Shown: positions 25,788 through 35,328, numbered from the stretch's first letter. The stretch is DNA of 64,000 nucleotides from VXPQ01 sp965117025 (GCA_965117025.1 OZ220746.1:806001-870000), one strand, 5' to 3'. A program made the numbers and translations. Notes: generated from the letters alone by a model not told the origin.

Positions 25788-27458
25788 ATGCCGACGATCC
25801 GATCCAACGAAAACCGGGGCGCCCTCCCCTTGCCACGCTCCAGCGGCATCCTGCTGCACATCACCTCCCTGCCGGGTCCGTACGGCGCGGGCGATCTCGG
25901 ACCGCAGGCCTACCGTTTCGCGGATTTTCTGGCGGAAACCGGCCAGCGTATCTGGCAGGTGCTTCCGCTCGGCCCGGCAGGGCTTTGGGATTCCCCCTAT
26001 TCCAGCCCGTCCACGTTCGCCATGGACCCGCTCTTCGTGAGCCCGGACCTTATGGCGCAAGACGGACTGCTGGATCCGAAAGATGGAAAGGACGCCTTTG
26101 TTTTTGGCAATATCGATGCGCTGGAAGCCGTTGAACAAGGCCATGTTCCTGTCGAGAGCCTCTTGTACTACCCCCATGAGGTCACGCCGCCGCATGCGTC
26201 CTGCGCGGATTTCGATAAGGCCCGCCGCATGAAAACGCTGCTCCTGCGCAGCGCCTTCGAACGTTTCGAGGCCGGAAAAACACCTGTCGATCCCGCTGTT
26301 TTCGACGCCTTTTGTGCAACCAGTGCCCACTGGCTCGACGACTACGCCCTGTTCATGGCGCTGCGGGAAGAACACGGCGACGTCGAGTGGACAAAATGGC
26401 CCGGGAAATACGCCTTGCGGGACCCGGAAGCACTTGAGGAATTCAGCAACAAATACAACGCCCGCATCCGACAGCACCAGTTCGCGCAGTTTGTGGTGTA
26501 CGACCAGTGGACTCGGCTCAAACGCTACTGCAACGAACGGGACATCCTGTTATTCGGCGACATTCCCATTTACGTGGCGCACGACAGCGCGGACGTGTGG
26601 ATGCATCCCGACCTTTTTCAACTCGACGAGCATGGGCAAAGCGCCTTTTCCGGCGGCGTCCCCCCCGACTATTTCAGCAAGACCGGACAGCACTGGAATA
26701 ACCCGACGTACCGCTGGGACACGATGCGGAAAAACGGTTTCGCATGGTGGGCGCGCCGGCTCGAAGCAATCATGCACCAGGTGGATCTGGTGCGCCTGGA
26801 TCATTTCCGGGGCTTCGCCTCCTACTGGGAAATTCCGGCCGGGGAAGAAACCGCCGTGAACGGAAGGTGGGCAGACGGCCCGGGCCTGTCCTTCTTCGAA
26901 AGTATGGAGAAACAACTCGGCGCCCTGCCGCTGGTGGCCGAAGATCTCGGAGGCATCACCGACGATGTGCGCGACCTCATCCACGCGCTGGGATGCCCCG
27001 GCATGGCCGTGCTCCAGTTCGCCTTCAATCACGATGCCGACAACCCGTTCCTGCCGCACAACAATCCGCGGAATATCGTGCTGTACACCGGTACGCATGA
27101 CAACGATACGTTTCTCGGCTGGTGGGACTGGCTGGCTTCGGATCCGGAAAAGAAGAACGAGTACGATTTCGCCCGTGCATATCTGGAGCTGAACGACTTC
27201 CCCGAACAGGAGGTGCACTGGGCGGCGCTGCGGGCCGTGCTCGCGTCCCCTGCCGAGTATGTGATTTTCCCGATGCAGGACCTGCTGGGCCTGGGTACGG
27301 AGGCGCGCATGAATACGCCGGGCGTGCCTGGAGGAAACTGGGGATGGCGTTTCACGAAAGCCCAGTTGACGCCGGATATCCGGGAACGGCTGAAGAGTCT
27401 TACCATGCTGTGCGGACGGGCAAAAAATACGGATACAACCACACCAACCAATTCCTGA
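25788..27458 (+). CDS. malQ: 4-alpha-glucanotransferase (amylomaltase)
   Basis: MalQ transfers alpha-1,4-glucan chains between maltodextrins in the cytoplasm. The 556-residue product is a GH77 enzyme: the N terminus has SSGILLHITSLPGPYGAGDLG, and the catalytic residues are Asp338 (VRLDHFRGF), Glu385 (VAEDLGG) and Asp438 (YTGTHDNDT). The start at 25788 leaves a short N-terminal tail before the conserved region. The start codon is only 8 bp after an inverted-repeat element, so that element must form the 5' untranslated region. The gene converges on glgX with a 16-bp gap, within a cluster of alpha-glucan enzymes. Confidence 0.95.
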   Translation: MPTIRSNENRGALPLPRSSGILLHITSLPGPYGAGDLGPQAYRFADFLAETGQRIWQVLPLGPAGLWDSPYSSPSTFAMDPLFVSPDLMAQDGLLDPKDGKDAFVFGNIDALEAVEQGHVPVESLLYYPHEVTPPHASCADFDKARRMKTLLLRSAFERFEAGKTPVDPAVFDAFCATSAHWLDDYALFMALREEHGDVEWTKWPGKYALRDPEALEEFSNKYNARIRQHQFAQFVVYDQWTRLKRYCNERDILLFGDIPIYVAHDSADVWMHPDLFQLDEHGQSAFSGGVPPDYFSKTGQHWNNPTYRWDTMRKNGFAWWARRLEAIMHQVDLVRLDHFRGFASYWEIPAGEETAVNGRWADGPGLSFFESMEKQLGALPLVAEDLGGITDDVRDLIHALGCPGMAVLQFAFNHDADNPFLPHNNPRNIVLYTGTHDNDTFLGWWDWLASDPEKKNEYDFARAYLELNDFPEQEVHWAALRAVLASPAEYVIFPMQDLLGLGTEARMNTPGVPGGNWGWRFTKAQLTPDIRERLKSLTMLCGRAKNTDTTTPTNS

Positions 27459-27474
27459 TCGATGGCGCCCACCC

Positions 27475-29700
27475 TCACCGCGGCGCACGCAACACCGCCG
27501 TCGAAAACGCCTCCACGGTAATCCGTCCATCCGCCATCCGGTCCCCCTCCTGCAAGCCTCTCTCCCCGGAGACGGGGGGATCGCCTTCGGCAGCAGGCAT
27601 ATTCATGCCGGACACGAACTCCCACGGACCTTGCGCCGCCTCTGCTCCGGTGCAGAGCAGCGTTTCAGGAGCGGGAAGGGTAAAGGTCACGTCGTGCTCC
27701 CCGGCATTGAACAGGACCAGCATGGTATCGTCCTCGCGCTTGCGCCCGGCTGCGTCCAGGCCGTGCAGGCCGCCTCCGCAAAGCAGTACGCCGAATGAAC
27801 GCAACCCGTGATTCGCCCAATCCCCATGGTCCATTTCGCGTCCGTCCGGATGCCACCAGAGTACGTCGCGCGCGCCCTCCTCGTCCGTCTCGCCCCGCAA
27901 AAAGAAACGCCGCCGGAAACTCGGGTGCGCCTTGCGCAGCGCCGCCATCTTTTTCATGAATTCCAGAAAAGCCCGCTTCCGGTCGTCAAGCTCCCAGTCG
28001 TACCAGCTCATTTCGTTGTCCTGGCAGTAGGGATTGTTGTTGCCTTCCTGCGTATTCGAGAGTTCGTCGCCGCCGAGCAGCATCGGAACGCCCTGGGAAA
28101 GCAACAAGGTCGTCACCATGCTCCGCTTGCGCCGCTCGCGCATATTCAGCACATCGGGGCGGTCCGTGGGCCCCTCCTCGCCGCAGTTGTCGCTGTAATT
28201 GGGTTCGTGTCCATCGTGGTTGTTCTCCCCGTTCGCATGGTTATGCTTGTGGTCGTAGCTGACGAGGTCCTCCAGCGTGAATCCGTCATGGGCCGTCACG
28301 AAATTGATGGACGCGGAAAGGCGGCGCTCCGGCGCCTGGTACATATCGTTCGATCCCGCATACCGGGTCGCGAAAACCCCCTGCAACCCCCCATCGCCCC
28401 GCCAGAACCGGCGCGTGATATCCCGGAAACGCCCGTTCCACTCGGACCAGAGCCACGGGAAATCACCGACACGGTACCCTCCAGGCCCCACGTCCCACGC
28501 CTCCGCAATCAGCTTCACGCGGCTGAGGACGGGATCCTGTTCGACCAGCGTGAAAAATGTGGAGGCCATGTCCACATCGTAGTGCTGGCGCGCCAGGGTG
28601 GTGGCCAGATCGAACCGGAACCCGTCCACATGCATGTCGCGCGCCCAGTACCGCAGGCTGTCCATGACGAGGCGGAGCACCTGCGGGCACCCGACATCGA
28701 GCGTATTGCCGGTGCCTGTGTAATCCGCAAGGAAGCGCGGCTGGCCCGGATTGTTCTTGTAATACGAAAGATTATCCAGCCCCCGCAGGGAAAGCGTGGG
28801 GCCTAACCGGTTGCCTTCTCCCGAGTGGTTGTACACCACATCCAGAATAACCTCGAAGCCGGCGGCGTGAAGCTTCCGGACCATTTCCTTGAATTCGCGC
28901 ACGGCCCCTGTAAGGCCGGCCGCGGCATATCCCGGCTCCGGGGCGAACCAGCCGAGCGTATTGTATCCCCAGTACTGACCCAGTCCTGCCTCGAAGAGGC
29001 GGCGATCATGCACATGCGCATGTACGGGCAGCAACTCGATAGCCGTGACGCCCAGGCTCCGCAGGTGATCCAGCACAGGCTCCGAAGCAAGGCCCGCGTA
29101 CGTACCCCGCAATTCCGGGGGCACGTCCGGGTGCCGCTTGCTGATTCCCTTCACATGCGTTTCGTATAAAATGGTATCTTCCCACGGGATGTCCGGCGGG
29201 CGGTCGTCTCCCCAGTCGAACCGCTCGTCCACCACAGCCCCGAGCGGGGCGTACGGGGCGCTGTCGAGATCGCTCAAGAGAAGGTCTTCCTCATGCGTTC
29301 CGATCACATAGCCGAAAAGACTGTCGTGCCAGGAAAGCGGCCTCCCGATGGCCTTCGCATAGGGATCGAAAAGCACCTTGTTCGGATTGAACCGGTGGCC
29401 GTGTTCGGGGTCGTACGGACCGTGTACGCGGTATCCGTAGCATTGGCCCGGGCTCAACCCGGGCACATAGCCATGCCACATGGGCCCCGTGCGTTCGGGA
29501 AGGGCAATGGTTTCCGACGGCGCGTCGGCCTTGCCGTCCTCGAACAATACTACCTCCACATGCTCTGCATGACGGCTGAATACGGAGAAGTGCACGCCCG
29601 CGCCGTCCCAGTGCGCCCCGGGAGGATTCGGCCGACCGGGCCATATCCGGGCCTGGTTTTCCGAATGCGATCGACCTGATTTCGATGTACCTTTCGACAT
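27475..29700 (-). CDS. glgX: Glycogen debranching enzyme (GlgX)
   Basis: GlgX removes alpha-1,6 side chains from glycogen that has been trimmed by phosphorylase. The product is 741 residues from the ATG at 29700 (MSKGTSKSGRSHSENQARIW). The frame runs on to 30234, but that extension is the antisense of glgE. An N-terminal CBM48-like domain (GVHFSVFSRHAEHVEVVLFE) precedes the GH13 barrel. The catalytic residues are Asp364 (FRFDLATT), Glu400 (IAEAWDVG) and Asp472 (TAHDGFTL). The gene is divergent from glgE with a 109-bp shared upstream region that holds a TATAAT at 29703-29708. Confidence 0.94.
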   Translation of the reverse strand: MSKGTSKSGRSHSENQARIWPGRPNPPGAHWDGAGVHFSVFSRHAEHVEVVLFEDGKADAPSETIALPERTGPMWHGYVPGLSPGQCYGYRVHGPYDPEHGHRFNPNKVLFDPYAKAIGRPLSWHDSLFGYVIGTHEEDLLLSDLDSAPYAPLGAVVDERFDWGDDRPPDIPWEDTILYETHVKGISKRHPDVPPELRGTYAGLASEPVLDHLRSLGVTAIELLPVHAHVHDRRLFEAGLGQYWGYNTLGWFAPEPGYAAAGLTGAVREFKEMVRKLHAAGFEVILDVVYNHSGEGNRLGPTLSLRGLDNLSYYKNNPGQPRFLADYTGTGNTLDVGCPQVLRLVMDSLRYWARDMHVDGFRFDLATTLARQHYDVDMASTFFTLVEQDPVLSRVKLIAEAWDVGPGGYRVGDFPWLWSEWNGRFRDITRRFWRGDGGLQGVFATRYAGSNDMYQAPERRLSASINFVTAHDGFTLEDLVSYDHKHNHANGENNHDGHEPNYSDNCGEEGPTDRPDVLNMRERRKRSMVTTLLLSQGVPMLLGGDELSNTQEGNNNPYCQDNEMSWYDWELDDRKRAFLEFMKKMAALRKAHPSFRRRFFLRGETDEEGARDVLWWHPDGREMDHGDWANHGLRSFGVLLCGGGLHGLDAAGRKREDDTMLVLFNAGEHDVTFTLPAPETLLCTGAEAAQGPWEFVSGMNMPAAEGDPPVSGERGLQEGDRMADGRITVEAFSTAVLRAPR

Positions 29701-29809
29701 GGTATAATAAACGAACATCCGAAGGGCATTCCGAAACCCCGAAAACCCGCACCCGTTCCGGCGCCCCCCTTGAAACACCGTCCATTCACCTTTTCGACAA
29801 ACATCGTAC

Positions 29810-31765
29810 ATGGAGGATCTGAATTTGCCCGAACACTGGTCCCGCCCGGTGCTTACCGGGCTCACGCCGCAAACGGACGGGGGGAGATGGCCCGTGCGCA
29901 GGTTTCTGGGAGACGAAATGATCGTCCAGGCCGATTTGATTACCGAGGGCCACGGGTGCATCGCCGCGGAACTCCTTGTTCGCCACGAACAGGACGAACA
30001 GGAAACGATCCACCGCATGGCGCTGCGCCACAACGACGAATATCTCTCCTCGTGGACGCTGGACCGGCTGGGCACATGGTTTTTTCGGGTGCGGGCATGG
30101 GCGGACCCCTTTACGACGTGGCGAGACCGGTTTGCGCGCCGGGTCGAAAACGATGACCCGGAGATCGGGAGCGAACTCCTCGCGGGCGCAGGACTTCTCA
30201 AGCGATCCGCGCAGGTTGCCAACGGCAAGGACAAGAAAGCGCTGCTTCGCTACGCCGCGGCGATGGAGGCAGGCGACGCCGAGGCGGCGCTGGAAGACAA
30301 GGCGGCCGCGCTCGTGCAGGCCAACGATCCGCGTACGAGCATGATCGAAAGCGGCACGTACGCCGTGCTGGTGGACCCCGTGCTGGCCCGCTTCGCCGCA
30401 TGGTACGAATTTTTCCCCCGCTCCGCGCCCCGGAGAAAAACCGGCGGAAAAAGCAACGCGCCGCACGCCACGCTCGACGATGCGGCGGAGTTACTGCCGC
30501 GCATTAAGGAATTCGGGTTCGACATCGTATACCTGCCCCCCGTGCATCCGATCGGGCGTACGCACCGGAAAGGGAAGGACAATGCGCCCAAAGCCGGGCC
30601 GGGCGAACCGGGCAGCCCCTGGGCGATCGGCTCCGAGGAGGGCGGGCACACGGCCGTGCATTCCGATCTGGGCGGACTGGACGCGTTCGACCGGTTCGTG
30701 GCGCGGGCCCGCAAACTGGACCTGCACGTAGCCATCGACATTGCCTTCCAGACTTCCCCGGATCATCCCTGGGTCCGCGAACACCCGGACTGGTTTCTGC
30801 AGCGTCCCGACGGCTCCATCCGGTACGCGGAAAATCCCCCCAAGAAATACCAGGATGTCTACCCGCTCGACTTCTTCTCGCAAGACCGGGAAGCCCTGTG
30901 GCGGGAAATGAAGAGCGTGTTCGAATTCTGGATCGACCGGGGAGTGCTGGTATTCCGCGTGGACAACCCCCATACGAAGCCCTTTGCGTTCTGGGAATGG
31001 TGTATCGGGGAGTTACGGAAACAGCATCCCGACCTGATCTTCCTGTCCGAGGCGTTCTCGCGCCCGAAAACCATGTACGAACTGGCCAAACTGGGTTTCA
31101 GCAATTCGTACACGTACTTCACCTGGCGCAATACGAAGGACGAACTGGTTTCGTACTGCCGCGAACTGTACGAGTCGGAGGTGGGCGAATTTTTCCGCCC
31201 CAACTTCTGGCCGAACACCCCGGACATTCTGCACGAGTATCTGGTCCGGGGCGGTCGTCCTGCGCATATCGTCCGGCTGACGCTCGCCGCCACCCTGTCG
31301 TCGGCGTACGGCGTCTACGGCCCCCCGTTCGAGCACGTGGACAATGTGCAGCACCCGGACCGGGAGGAATATGCGAACAACGAAAAATACGAGGTCCGGT
31401 CCTGGAACTGGAACGACCCGGATTCGCTGCAACCGTTCATGCGCCGATTGAACCGCATCCGGCGGGACAATCCGGCCCTGCAACACATGCGGAACCTGCG
31501 GTTTCACGATACGGACAACCCGCAGTTGCTGGCCTACTCGAAAACCTTCGGGGACAACCGGATCGTCGTGGTCGTCAACCTGGACCCGCATCATGAACAG
31601 CAGGGATGGCTTTCCCTCGTCCCCGGAGATATGGGCCTTCCGGAAGACCGGCGCTGGGATATGCATGACCTCCTCGACAGCCGGCACGCCTCCTGGAAAG
31701 GGTCAACGCACTATATACGGCTCGACCCGCAGAAAACGCCGGTACGGATTTTCCGCGCAGGATAA
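29810..31765 (+). CDS. glgE: Maltosyltransferase GlgE
   Basis: GlgE extends alpha-1,4-glucans using maltose 1-phosphate as donor. The 651-residue product has the N-terminal beta-domain and helical insert of the family, then a GH13_3 barrel starting FGFDIVYLPPVHPIGRTHRKG. Catalytic residues are Asp385 (FRVDNPHTKPF), Glu414 (FLSEAFSRPK) and Asp472 (NTPDIL). The length is normal. It is 31 bp upstream of glgB, and the pair is the core of the GlgE glucan pathway. The enzymes that make maltose 1-phosphate (TreS/Pep2 or GlgM) are not in this window. Confidence 0.94.
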   Translation: MEDLNLPEHWSRPVLTGLTPQTDGGRWPVRRFLGDEMIVQADLITEGHGCIAAELLVRHEQDEQETIHRMALRHNDEYLSSWTLDRLGTWFFRVRAWADPFTTWRDRFARRVENDDPEIGSELLAGAGLLKRSAQVANGKDKKALLRYAAAMEAGDAEAALEDKAAALVQANDPRTSMIESGTYAVLVDPVLARFAAWYEFFPRSAPRRKTGGKSNAPHATLDDAAELLPRIKEFGFDIVYLPPVHPIGRTHRKGKDNAPKAGPGEPGSPWAIGSEEGGHTAVHSDLGGLDAFDRFVARARKLDLHVAIDIAFQTSPDHPWVREHPDWFLQRPDGSIRYAENPPKKYQDVYPLDFFSQDREALWREMKSVFEFWIDRGVLVFRVDNPHTKPFAFWEWCIGELRKQHPDLIFLSEAFSRPKTMYELAKLGFSNSYTYFTWRNTKDELVSYCRELYESEVGEFFRPNFWPNTPDILHEYLVRGGRPAHIVRLTLAATLSSAYGVYGPPFEHVDNVQHPDREEYANNEKYEVRSWNWNDPDSLQPFMRRLNRIRRDNPALQHMRNLRFHDTDNPQLLAYSKTFGDNRIVVVVNLDPHHEQQGWLSLVPGDMGLPEDRRWDMHDLLDSRHASWKGSTHYIRLDPQKTPVRIFRAG

Positions 31766-31796
31766 GCGCATTCATCCCGTGAATCCTCTGTAACGC

Positions 31797-33686
31797 ATGA
31801 CAAAAAAGACGTCCCGCCGTTCCTGGCTCACCAGGGAAGAGGTACAGCGCCTGGAAGAGGGCTCCTTTTATCGAAGTTACGAGAAGCTGGGGGCGCACCC
31901 GGACAAGGAAGGCGTCTGGTTTGCCGTGTGGGCCCCGGGGGCCGGCGCCGTCTCCGTGCTGGGGGAATTCAACGAATGGAAGCCGGATGCGCATCCGCTG
32001 CGGCGAAGAAAGGGGGGCGTCTGGGAAACGTACGTACCGGGCGCCGAAAGCGGACAGAGGTACAAGTACCGTATTACGCGGGACATGTACACCGTGGACA
32101 AGACGGATCCCTACGCCTTTGCGATGGAGCCTCCCGCCTCGGGCGGGGACGCGGCCTCGGGGTTGGCCTCGATTGTTTGCGATCTCGACTATGCATGGGG
32201 CGACAAGGCATGGCTCGAACAGCGACGCGGGCCGGACTCACTGGGCCGGCCCATCTCGATCTATGAGGTGCATCTCGGGTCCTGGCGCAAGAAGGGGATG
32301 TACTCCATGAGCTACCGGGAAATCGCCAAACCCCTTGCCGATCACGTGGAAGAACTCGGCTTCACGCATGTGGAATTCATGCCGGTCATGGAGCACCCGT
32401 TCTATGGCTCCTGGGGCTATCAGGTCGCGGGCTACTACGCCCCCACCTTCCGGTACGGCTCGCCCCTAAGTTTCAAATATCTGGTGGATTACCTGCACCG
32501 GCGCGGCATCGGCGTGTTGCTGGATTGGGTGCCGGCCCACTTCGCCACCGACCCGCAGGCCCTCGTTTTCTTTGACGGAAGCACCCTGTACGAGTACGAC
32601 GATCCCGGCATGCGGCACCATCCCGACTGGGGCACCTATGTCTTCGATTACAACAAGCCGGGGGTCCGCAACTTTCTGATCTCGAATGCGCTCTTCTGGA
32701 TCGAGGAATACCACATCGACGGATTGCGCTTCGATGCGGTGGCTTCCATGCTCTACCGGGATTATTCGCGGGGCAAGGATTGGACCCCGAACATGTTCGG
32801 GGGACGGGAGAATCTCGAAGCCATCGACCTGCTCAAGAAAGTCAACGAGATGGTCTACAGTCATGCTCCGGACGTGCTGATGATCGCCGAAGAATCCACC
32901 GCGTGGCCGGGCGTTTCCAAACCGACCTACGACGGAGGGCTCGGCTTCCTCTACAAGTGGAACATGGGGTGGATGCACGACACCCTCGAGTATATGGAAA
33001 AGGACCCGGTTCACCGGAAGCACCATCAGGACCGCCTCACCTTCCCCCTCCTCTATACGTATTCCGAGCACTACATCCTGCCGCTATCGCACGACGAGGT
33101 CGTGCACGGCAAGGGGTCGCTCTGGGGAAAAATGCCCGGGGACGCCTGGCAAAAGGCAGCGAACCTGCGCCTCCTGTACGGGCACCAGATCGGACATCCG
33201 GGAAAGAAACTGCTCTTTATGGGGTCGGAGTTCGGACAGACTTCCGAATGGGACCACGATCATGCTGTCGATTGGGACGCCCTGAAAGATCCGTTGCACA
33301 AAGGCATGATGGCGTGGGTAAAAGACCTGTATACCCTGTATCGCGATCATCCGGCGCTCTGGAACGACCAGCCCGGCGGATTCGAGTGGATCGACTTCAG
33401 CGACGAGGATGACAGCACGATCAGTTACATCCGGCGCACGACGGACCGGGAACTCGTGTTTCTGTTCAATTTCACGCCGGTCCCGCGTACGAACTACCGC
33501 ATCGGCATGCCCGGAAAAGGCCGCTGGCGGGAAGTGCTCAACTCCGATGCACAGATATACGGCGGAAGCGGCGTAGGCAATCTCGGCAGCGTGGATACGG
33601 ATCCGGCGCCGTTTCATGGACGAAACCACTCCGTGGTCGTAACCCTGCCTCCCCTTGCCGTCGCAATTCTCGAACAGGAAAAGTAG
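31797..33686 (+). CDS. glgB: 1,4-alpha-glucan branching enzyme
   Basis: GlgB introduces alpha-1,6 branches into glycogen. The 629-residue product has a CBM48 domain (VWFAVWAPGAGAVSVLGEFN) and a GH13_9 barrel with Asp313 (LRFDAVASMLYRDYSR), Glu365 (MIAEESTAWPG) and LPLSHDEVVHGKGS. It lacks the extra N-terminal domain of the long E. coli form, so it is the short type. It probably shares a transcript with glgE. The stop codon TAG is the first part of a dispersed 36-bp repeat (33684-33720). Confidence 0.95.
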   Translation: MTKKTSRRSWLTREEVQRLEEGSFYRSYEKLGAHPDKEGVWFAVWAPGAGAVSVLGEFNEWKPDAHPLRRRKGGVWETYVPGAESGQRYKYRITRDMYTVDKTDPYAFAMEPPASGGDAASGLASIVCDLDYAWGDKAWLEQRRGPDSLGRPISIYEVHLGSWRKKGMYSMSYREIAKPLADHVEELGFTHVEFMPVMEHPFYGSWGYQVAGYYAPTFRYGSPLSFKYLVDYLHRRGIGVLLDWVPAHFATDPQALVFFDGSTLYEYDDPGMRHHPDWGTYVFDYNKPGVRNFLISNALFWIEEYHIDGLRFDAVASMLYRDYSRGKDWTPNMFGGRENLEAIDLLKKVNEMVYSHAPDVLMIAEESTAWPGVSKPTYDGGLGFLYKWNMGWMHDTLEYMEKDPVHRKHHQDRLTFPLLYTYSEHYILPLSHDEVVHGKGSLWGKMPGDAWQKAANLRLLYGHQIGHPGKKLLFMGSEFGQTSEWDHDHAVDWDALKDPLHKGMMAWVKDLYTLYRDHPALWNDQPGGFEWIDFSDEDDSTISYIRRTTDRELVFLFNFTPVPRTNYRIGMPGKGRWREVLNSDAQIYGGSGVGNLGSVDTDPAPFHGRNHSVVVTLPPLAVAILEQEK

Positions 33687-33720
33687 GACCTGTTACCACT
33701 ATGCAGCAATGCTCTGTTCC
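33684..33720 (+). repeat. 36-bp dispersed repeat, copy R1
   Basis: The sequence is TAGGACCTGTTACCACTATG followed by CAGCAATGCTCTGTTCC. It begins at the glgB stop codon. Three other copies lie at 34617-34653 (inverted), 35289-35328 and 56808-56841. The rest of the 33721-33947 gap before sodA shows no gene. Its GACGCCGTGACCGGCGGAAC stretch can fold, but I see no T-tract. Confidence 0.75.
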
Positions 33721-33947
33721 GTCAGGCACGGCGTCAATCAAGGCGTGAGGAGTGAAGTTTGGTGGTTCCAAATGAGCGACGAGCAACGAAGAGTGACGCC
33801 GTGACCGGCGGAACCCGAAGGGCGGGGCCTGTAGCGGAAAACATCTTGCGGACAGATCGCGTACGATCCCGACGGTTCGCCGGAAAACGCGTCCCTGCGC
33901 GAAATGAATCCTTCATTTTTTCTTCACAAGCAACGAAAAACAACATC

Positions 33948-34559
33948 ATGGCTCACCAACTTCCCGATCTGCCCTATGCCTTCGATGCGCTGGAACCCAC
34001 CATCGACGAACGAACGATGCGCATTCATCACGGCAAGCACCATCAGGGATATGTCAACAAACTGAACGCCGCCCTGGACGGCCATGCCGCATTGCAGAAT
34101 ATGTCGGTGGAAGACCTGCTGCGCGGCATCGACAACGTACCCGAAGCCATCCGGGGCGCGGTCCGCAACAACGGCGGCGGACACGCCAATCACACCTTGT
34201 TCTGGAGCATTATGTCGGGAAACGGCGGGGGAGCGCCTGCGGGCGATCTCGCAGCGGCCATCGACGCCGCATTCGGTTCGCTCGATGCATTCCAGGCGGC
34301 GTTCGCTGCGGGTGCGGCGGGACGGTTCGGGAGCGGGTGGTCCTGGCTCGTCGTGAACGGCAACGGGGGCCTGGAAGCATACTCCACAGCCAACCAGGAC
34401 AGTCCTCTCATGCAGGGACACACGCCGATTCTGGGCATCGACGTCTGGGAACATGCGTACTACCTGAACTACCAGAACGACCGCGGCGCCTATGTGAATG
34501 CCTGGTGGAACGTGGTCAACTGGGATCAGGTCGCCAGTAATTTCGACGCCGCGCGCTAA
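33948..34559 (+). CDS. sodA: Superoxide dismutase (Mn/Fe)
   Basis: The enzyme converts superoxide to oxygen and hydrogen peroxide. The product is 203 residues from the ATG at 33948 (MAHQLPDLPYAFDALEPTID); the frame is open from 33759 but the family N terminus is at 33948. Metal ligands are in MRIHHGKHHQGY, GGHANHTLFW and GIDVWEHAYY. The GGHANH stretch and the NGGG that follows favour the manganese type, though iron use cannot be excluded. No signal peptide is seen, so it is cytoplasmic. The gene is bracketed by two copies of the 36-bp repeat in inverted orientation. Confidence 0.95.
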   Translation: MAHQLPDLPYAFDALEPTIDERTMRIHHGKHHQGYVNKLNAALDGHAALQNMSVEDLLRGIDNVPEAIRGAVRNNGGGHANHTLFWSIMSGNGGGAPAGDLAAAIDAAFGSLDAFQAAFAAGAAGRFGSGWSWLVVNGNGGLEAYSTANQDSPLMQGHTPILGIDVWEHAYYLNYQNDRGAYVNAWWNVVNWDQVASNFDAAR

Positions 34560-34616
34560 CGGGTCGGTCCACATACCTTGCGCATCCGGCGGCGCCTGGC
34601 CTGACGGGAAAACAGG

Positions 34617-34653
34617 CCCCGCAGAGCGCCGCTGCATAGTGCTAACAGACCCT
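34617..34653 (-). repeat. 36-bp dispersed repeat, copy R2 (inverted)
   Basis: Read on the minus strand it gives CAGGGTCTGTTAGCACTATG then CAGCGGCGCTCTGCGGGG. It lies between sodA and queE, ends 5 bp before the queE start codon, and is inverted relative to R1 and R3. The GCAGAGCGCCGCTGC core can fold into a short hairpin. Confidence 0.75.
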
Positions 34654-34658
34654 GGAAC

Positions 34659-35291
34659 GTGTCGTACAGCGTCAAGGAAATACAGTACACCATCCAGGGA
34701 GAGGGCGCCCGCACAGGGCGCCCGGCGGTCTTTCTGCGCTTTGCCGGATGCAATCTCTGGACCGGGCGGGAAGCGGATCGGGCCACCGCGGTATGCCCGT
34801 TCTGCGACACCGACTTCGTGGGTACGGATGGCCCGGGAGGGGGACAGTTCGATACGGCATCCGATTTGGCGCGGAACGTGGCCGCCCGCTGGCCTGCGGA
34901 AAAAAACGCCCGCTATGTGGTTTGTACGGGCGGCGAACCGCTCCTGCAACTGGACGAGCCGCTGGTTGCCGCCCTGCACGAAGAGGGATTCGAGATAGCT
35001 ATCGAAACGAACGGTACGAAAACACCTCCGGCGGACATCGACTGGATTTGCGTCAGTCCGAAAGCAGGGGCCGAATTGGTGCTGAAGGAAGGCGACGAAC
35101 TGAAACTGGTGTACCCGCAGGAACACGCGCCGCCGGAGGCGTTTACCGGTCTCCCGTTCCGGCACTTCTTCCTGCAACCGATGGACGGCCCCGATCTGGA
35201 GGAATACACGAAGCAAACCATCGCGTATTGTCTGGAGCACCCGATGTGGCGCCTTTCGCTCCAGACACACAAACTTCTGGGGATTCCGTAG
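34659..35291 (+). CDS. queE: 7-carboxy-7-deazaguanine synthase (QueE)
   Basis: QueE is a radical-SAM enzyme that turns 6-carboxytetrahydropterin into 7-carboxy-7-deazaguanine for queuosine or other deazapurines. The 210-residue product starts with GTG at 34659 (VKEIQYTIQGEGARTGRPAV is the typical N terminus). The cluster motif is not CxxxCxxC but CX14CX2C (CNLWTGREADRATAVCPFC), a variant known in some QueE proteins. CTGGEPLLQ and IETNGT also match. No other queuosine gene is adjacent. The upstream side is occupied by the inverted repeat R2, and the stop codon is the first part of R3. Confidence 0.93.
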   Translation: MSYSVKEIQYTIQGEGARTGRPAVFLRFAGCNLWTGREADRATAVCPFCDTDFVGTDGPGGGQFDTASDLARNVAARWPAEKNARYVVCTGGEPLLQLDEPLVAALHEEGFEIAIETNGTKTPPADIDWICVSPKAGAELVLKEGDELKLVYPQEHAPPEAFTGLPFRHFFLQPMDGPDLEEYTKQTIAYCLEHPMWRLSLQTHKLLGIP

Positions 35292-35328
35292 GGCCTGTTA
35301 ACACTATGCAGCGATGCTCTGCGGGGCC
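35289..35328 (+). repeat. 36-bp dispersed repeat, copy R3
   Basis: The sequence TAGGGCCTGTTAACACTATG then CAGCGATGCTCTGCGGGG begins at the queE stop codon and fills the whole 37-bp gap to the convergent hypothetical gene. This position would suit a bidirectional transcription stop, but there is no T-tract. Confidence 0.75.

Noticed and set aside
29701..30234. N-terminal extension of the glgX frame
   Set aside because: It is antisense to glgE and has no family similarity; GlgX begins at 29700.
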